The position numbers and the translations under genes are program-made. The notes under the pieces were generated by a model that saw only the letters and a program-made list of their open reading frames with translations, did not search any database and had not been told where the DNA came from. A stretch of 64,000 nt of DNA from Nageia nagi (Eukaryota; Pinophyta). Positions 60,577 to 64,000 of the stretch are shown here, piece by piece. Each line of letters opens with the position of its first letter. Positions within the stretch are counted from its first letter, which is position 1. The stretch spans positions 43,214,001 to 43,278,000 of the forward strand of contig JBITNC010000001.1 in NCBI GenBank assembly GCA_050084985.1. The letters are read 5' to 3'.

Positions 60577-61268
60577 ATCCAATGTCAACATCTTGCTTAC
60601 GACTGCATCGATGGTTTATCTTTTAAGTGAGTGAACTCTCACTAGCCTTATCGATGGCTATCGATGATCATACGTTTGTATGTCTATGATCTAAAGATAG
60701 TATATTTTATATGGGTTCAAAGCAAAAACCATATGGATACATAGCAAAATATATCATCCATTAGAGATAATCCAATGTCAATATCTTGCTCATGATTGTA
60801 TCATCGATTTATCTTTTAAGTGAGTGAAGTCTCACTAGCTGTATCATTGGCCATTGGTGATCATACATTTATATGGCCATGATCCAAAGATAGTATTACT
60901 TTAGATTGGTTCAACAAAAAAAACCATGTGGATACATAATAAAATGTATCATCCATGGGAATGATACAATGTTAACAAATTACTCATGGCTGTATCATCG
61001 GTTTATATTTTAAGTGAGTGAACTCTCACTAGCCATATCATTGACCATCGATGAGCATACATTTGTATATCCATGATCCCAAGATAATATGCTTTAGATG
61101 GATTCAAAATGTGGATACATAGCAAAATGTATCATCCATTGGAGATGATCCAATATCAATAAATTTCTCATGATTGCATCACCGGTTTACTTTTAAGTGA
61201 GTGAACTCTCACTAGCTTTATTGTTTGCCATCGATGATCATGTGTTTTGATTTCCATGATCTAAAGAC
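60577..61268 (+). repeat. 193-bp tandem array, about 3.6 copies, with palindromic core
   Basis: The core GTGAGTGAACTCTCAC, itself an inverted repeat (GTGAG/CTCAC), is at 60627, 60820 (one variant base), 61014 and 61197 (spacings 193, 194 and 183). Each unit also holds 'gatccaatgtcaa', 'tgcatcatcggtttat', 'ccatcgatgatcatac', 'ccatgatc' and 'ggatacatagcaaaatgtat'. The core is better kept than the rest of the unit. Confidence 0.9.
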
Positions 61269-63100
61269 ACTAGCTATGTGAAGCAAGGATGAAATAAATA
61301 TAATATATTATAACATGCTGAGATGGAATGATGAAATTTCCTAATATTCAAACCTATAAAGGTCTGGAAGCTTGAGTTTAATTCTACATGAAGAATGTAC
61401 ATCATTGATGCCCTAAAAATAGGTCTATGTATGCTACCATTGCTATGTGGATAGTCTTCCACGTTGCTAACATTATAGGATTCCTCAAATTTGGCTAAAA
61501 TAAAATTATCTTAACTACTATTAGCTAAAGTTTGTTGATTCACCATACTTATAGTTGAATATGAGAGTGACCCTAGTTGATGCTAAAAAGGGGGTAAGGA
61601 AGCCATCTTGCCACATTCATGGAGCCCAAATTCACCATGTTATCACCTAGGTGATAGTCATGAATCACCAACACTTGGAGGAGAACAAATTTATTCACAA
61701 TTGCAAGAAATTTAGCACAAAATGCAAAGTGAAATCTATAAGGCGAGATGATGCCCCATCGTCAACATATTTTTCCATGTCAACTATAGGCCAACCAATA
61801 AATGTCAATTTATTCACTTGGCATCTATAAATTCTTGGTAACAAATATCAACCTTTCCAAATATGAAATTAATATGCTTAATAACATCAAATGAAAAGAA
61901 AAAAAAAAGCAAAATATTTGTACCTCATGATGGAAGCATAATTTTAGTACCAATCTTCATGCTAGAAAGGTGCAATTAAGAATAAGTACAAGAAGGTTTT
62001 TAATCATTTGAGTAACTCATGTATTAGTATGCTACTAGCATTTTTATGTTAATGCATTGCTAGCATCATGAAATAAGTGGATAAATTCATCCAATTAAGT
62101 AGTACCTTCATATATCACCAAATCTTTACAAATATCATGGGCCTGCAGCTACCTAGAAATAACCTTCTTGAAGATAAAATTTTACCCTATCAATTGGCTA
62201 AGATCAAGTATTCATAATCTGATTTCTTTAGTTGTATATCATAAAAAGGTATGCACTATCATGTTAAAAATTAGAAATTTATGAAAATGAACTAGACATA
62301 TTGGAAACTCCTCTAAACATCAAATTATCACACTGCTGGCACCCTAAACGCAATATAAATTTTAACAAAAAATAAAAATGAAGTTATATTTACTTGATAC
62401 ATGCAAACATCATTTGAATAGATTTTGAGAATAAATTAGATCCAAATTCTATCACTAGAATACATAATTCTAAGAATTGGACATCACTGGCATCATGGAA
62501 ATGATAATTTTTAGTATCCAAAAAAGGATGGGAGGGATTTAAAATTTTTACAAGGCTAATAAAATCTCCACATAAGAATTTAGGGACTATATGGAAAAGA
62601 AGACCTATTGCCCTAATTAAAGCCCCAAAGTCAACTTATAAAATCAAAATATTTGTAAAAATAGGTCATTTTGACTTTGATGCCCTTGCCATTTGGAGCT
62701 CTGACAAGTAGGCATTGACTTTCTTGCTGACCTAGCTAAGTTTTCCACTCTACCAATAACATTGCACTATTGGAGCATTCGTTCCATCTCTCATTTTAGT
62801 GCATTGAGCGAGAGGATGTTTGTAGAGGATTTGAGACTATGGAGGGATGGCTACCATTGATTAGAGGAGTATCTGACAACCAATTCCAAGGATGATAGGT
62901 CATCTAATAGAGTATCTCCATAGTCTACTAGTCAAGCATGTAGTAAGTAGATTCAAACTTGAAATATTATATTTTTATTATCCATGAGTAGAGAGGAGGG
63001 ACTAATAGACCTAGGCATTACCTTGCAACATCATAAGGGGTTGATCTAGGGTGGGAGTATGAGGACTATAGCTTTAGATTTAGCCCAACATTCCCATGAA
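61269..63100. other. No gene recognised upstream of the second PMD pseudogene
   Basis: AT-rich to 62640, then more balanced. The N-terminal part of the PMD gene may lie in 62660-63100, but the frames are too broken to call. Confidence 0.35.
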
Positions 63101-63104
63101 TCTA

Positions 63105-64000
63105 ATAATCATATGATATTTTAGACCAATGCAATTTAGAGGAGCTTCCATACATGGGGAAAGTATAGGTGGATAAACCTCTTCTCACTGCATTGGCTAA
63201 GAGATGGGATGAGGATTGCTGCTCATTTCACCTTCCCACCAATGAAATGATAGTAACTCTAGAGGATGTGTACCAAATTTGGGGTATACCCATTAGGGGT
63301 GGCTTGATATAGGACATGAGATGGGGGATGATAACACTTGTGGGGTTGAATGTTTATGGTTGATTAGATTGGATGACCCTGATTAGGATCATTGATCGGT
63401 GTGATTTGCAGAGGGCTATAGGTTTGCCAAAGTAGGGAGACATCTAAGGATGCATGTGGTGGCTATTATTACTAACTATCTATGTCTTAACAAAATCCAT
63501 TTATATTTTCCTCTTGGATTGACATGGATAGTACAAGATATCTATGCTGAAGGGTGATAGTTTACATGGGGGCCAGTAGTACTAGCATAGCTTTACAAGG
63601 ATTTGTATTCATTCATTAATGTTGAAAAGGTCAACATGATAATTGCTCATGTTGGTCTCCTAATTCTGGACCTATGAGCACATCTCAATTATTAATCTAG
63701 TGGTACTATAGAGGTTGAGAGATGACCCAACAAATGTGGCCCTGGCATGCTAGACTAATCCATTAGGTAGATATAGGCATACTCGATCCATGGAGGCAAG
63801 GAGGAGAGATATCAACAACCTTTAGGAGGTAGACATCATATGGGTGTGCTACACTGATTATGTGTGGCATGGGGATGCACATCATTTGGTGTCAATGTGG
63901 AAAACCCACTTTTTCCAAACTAGGTGGAAGATAGTGGAGCCATATCATCTAGAGTAGGTGTTGACATAATTTAGGATACAATAACTAATTCTAGCAGTGC
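63105..64000 (+). pseudogene. Plant mobile domain (PMD) pseudogene, runs off the window
   Basis: A plus-strand frame at about 63130-63310 reads LLTALAKRWDEDCC, then SFHLPTNEMIVTLEDVYQIW, and GIPIRG. This is an almost textbook PMD N-terminal motif (L-x-x-L-x-x-R-W, F-H-L-P-x-x-E-x-x-V-T-L-E-D-V, L-P-x-x-G). Further on, in pieces, comes IWVCYTDYVWHGDAHH and FQTRWKIVEPYHLE, matching the later PMD part (W-x-x-Y and V-E-x-H-x-P-x-R-V). Stops at about 63155, 63310 and beyond break it. Orientation is opposite to the PMD at 39.4-40.9 kb and wording differs, so they are separate insertions. Its 3' end is outside the window. Confidence 0.7.

Overview
The window looks like intergenic DNA from a large, repeat-rich plant nuclear genome. 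The evidence is a plant LRR-receptor-type kinase domain, decayed Ty3/gypsy and LINE (L1-type) retroelements, two decayed plant mobile domain (PMD) genes and an exon-like match to UBA5. It is strongly AT-rich outside a set of odd purine tracts, and the transposon relics carry many stops, meaning they are old. A gymnosperm-type giant genome would fit this low gene density, but that is an inference. No intact multi-exon gene is visible.

Layout. 0-3 kb: AT-rich DNA with one UBA5-like exon (1330-1411) and one further exon-like block. 3.1-21.1 kb: a large repeat field of long purine-only (+ strand) tracts (about 3.56-3.67, 5.23-5.59, 7.55-8.68, 9.08-9.25, 11.44-13.06 and 18.48-18.89 kb), embedded in repeated AT-rich flanks. 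It also holds a 119-bp tandem pair and a 53-bp minisatellite. 21.2-22.6 kb: decayed LINE reverse transcriptase. 24.3-25.4 kb: 175-bp tandem array. 25.5-28.3 kb: segment bounded by inverted AT-rich repeats. 26.86-29.19 kb: a pair of LTR-like direct repeats. 30.3-31.06 kb: Ty3 integrase on the minus strand, cut off by an LTR-like repeat (31.06-32.48 kb). The same repeat recurs inverted at 58.0-59.45 kb. 35.2-39.0 kb: plus-strand Ty3 gag, zinc knuckle, protease, G-patch and the very start of RT, then truncation. 39.4-40.9 kb: PMD pseudogene on the minus strand. 43.1-43.9 kb: 50-bp tandem array.

46.46-47.26 kb: the best coding sequence, an uninterrupted 3' part of an EMS1-like receptor kinase domain lacking its N-lobe. 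Just downstream lie a small MITE-like element and a 158-bp near-perfect hairpin (47746-47903). 48.6 kb: a 47-codon ORF with a membrane segment. 50.9-51.1 kb: minus-strand Ty3 gag relic. 52.9-53.5 kb: 85-bp tandem array. 56-57 kb: tandem array with a possible 325-bp higher-order period. 60.58-61.27 kb: 193-bp tandem array with a palindromic core. 63.1-64 kb: second PMD pseudogene, running off the window.

The genes do not form a pathway. The window is mainly a record of nested retroelement decay and local tandem duplication. Homology calls are from recognised protein motifs read by eye. Percent identities and database matches were not computed.
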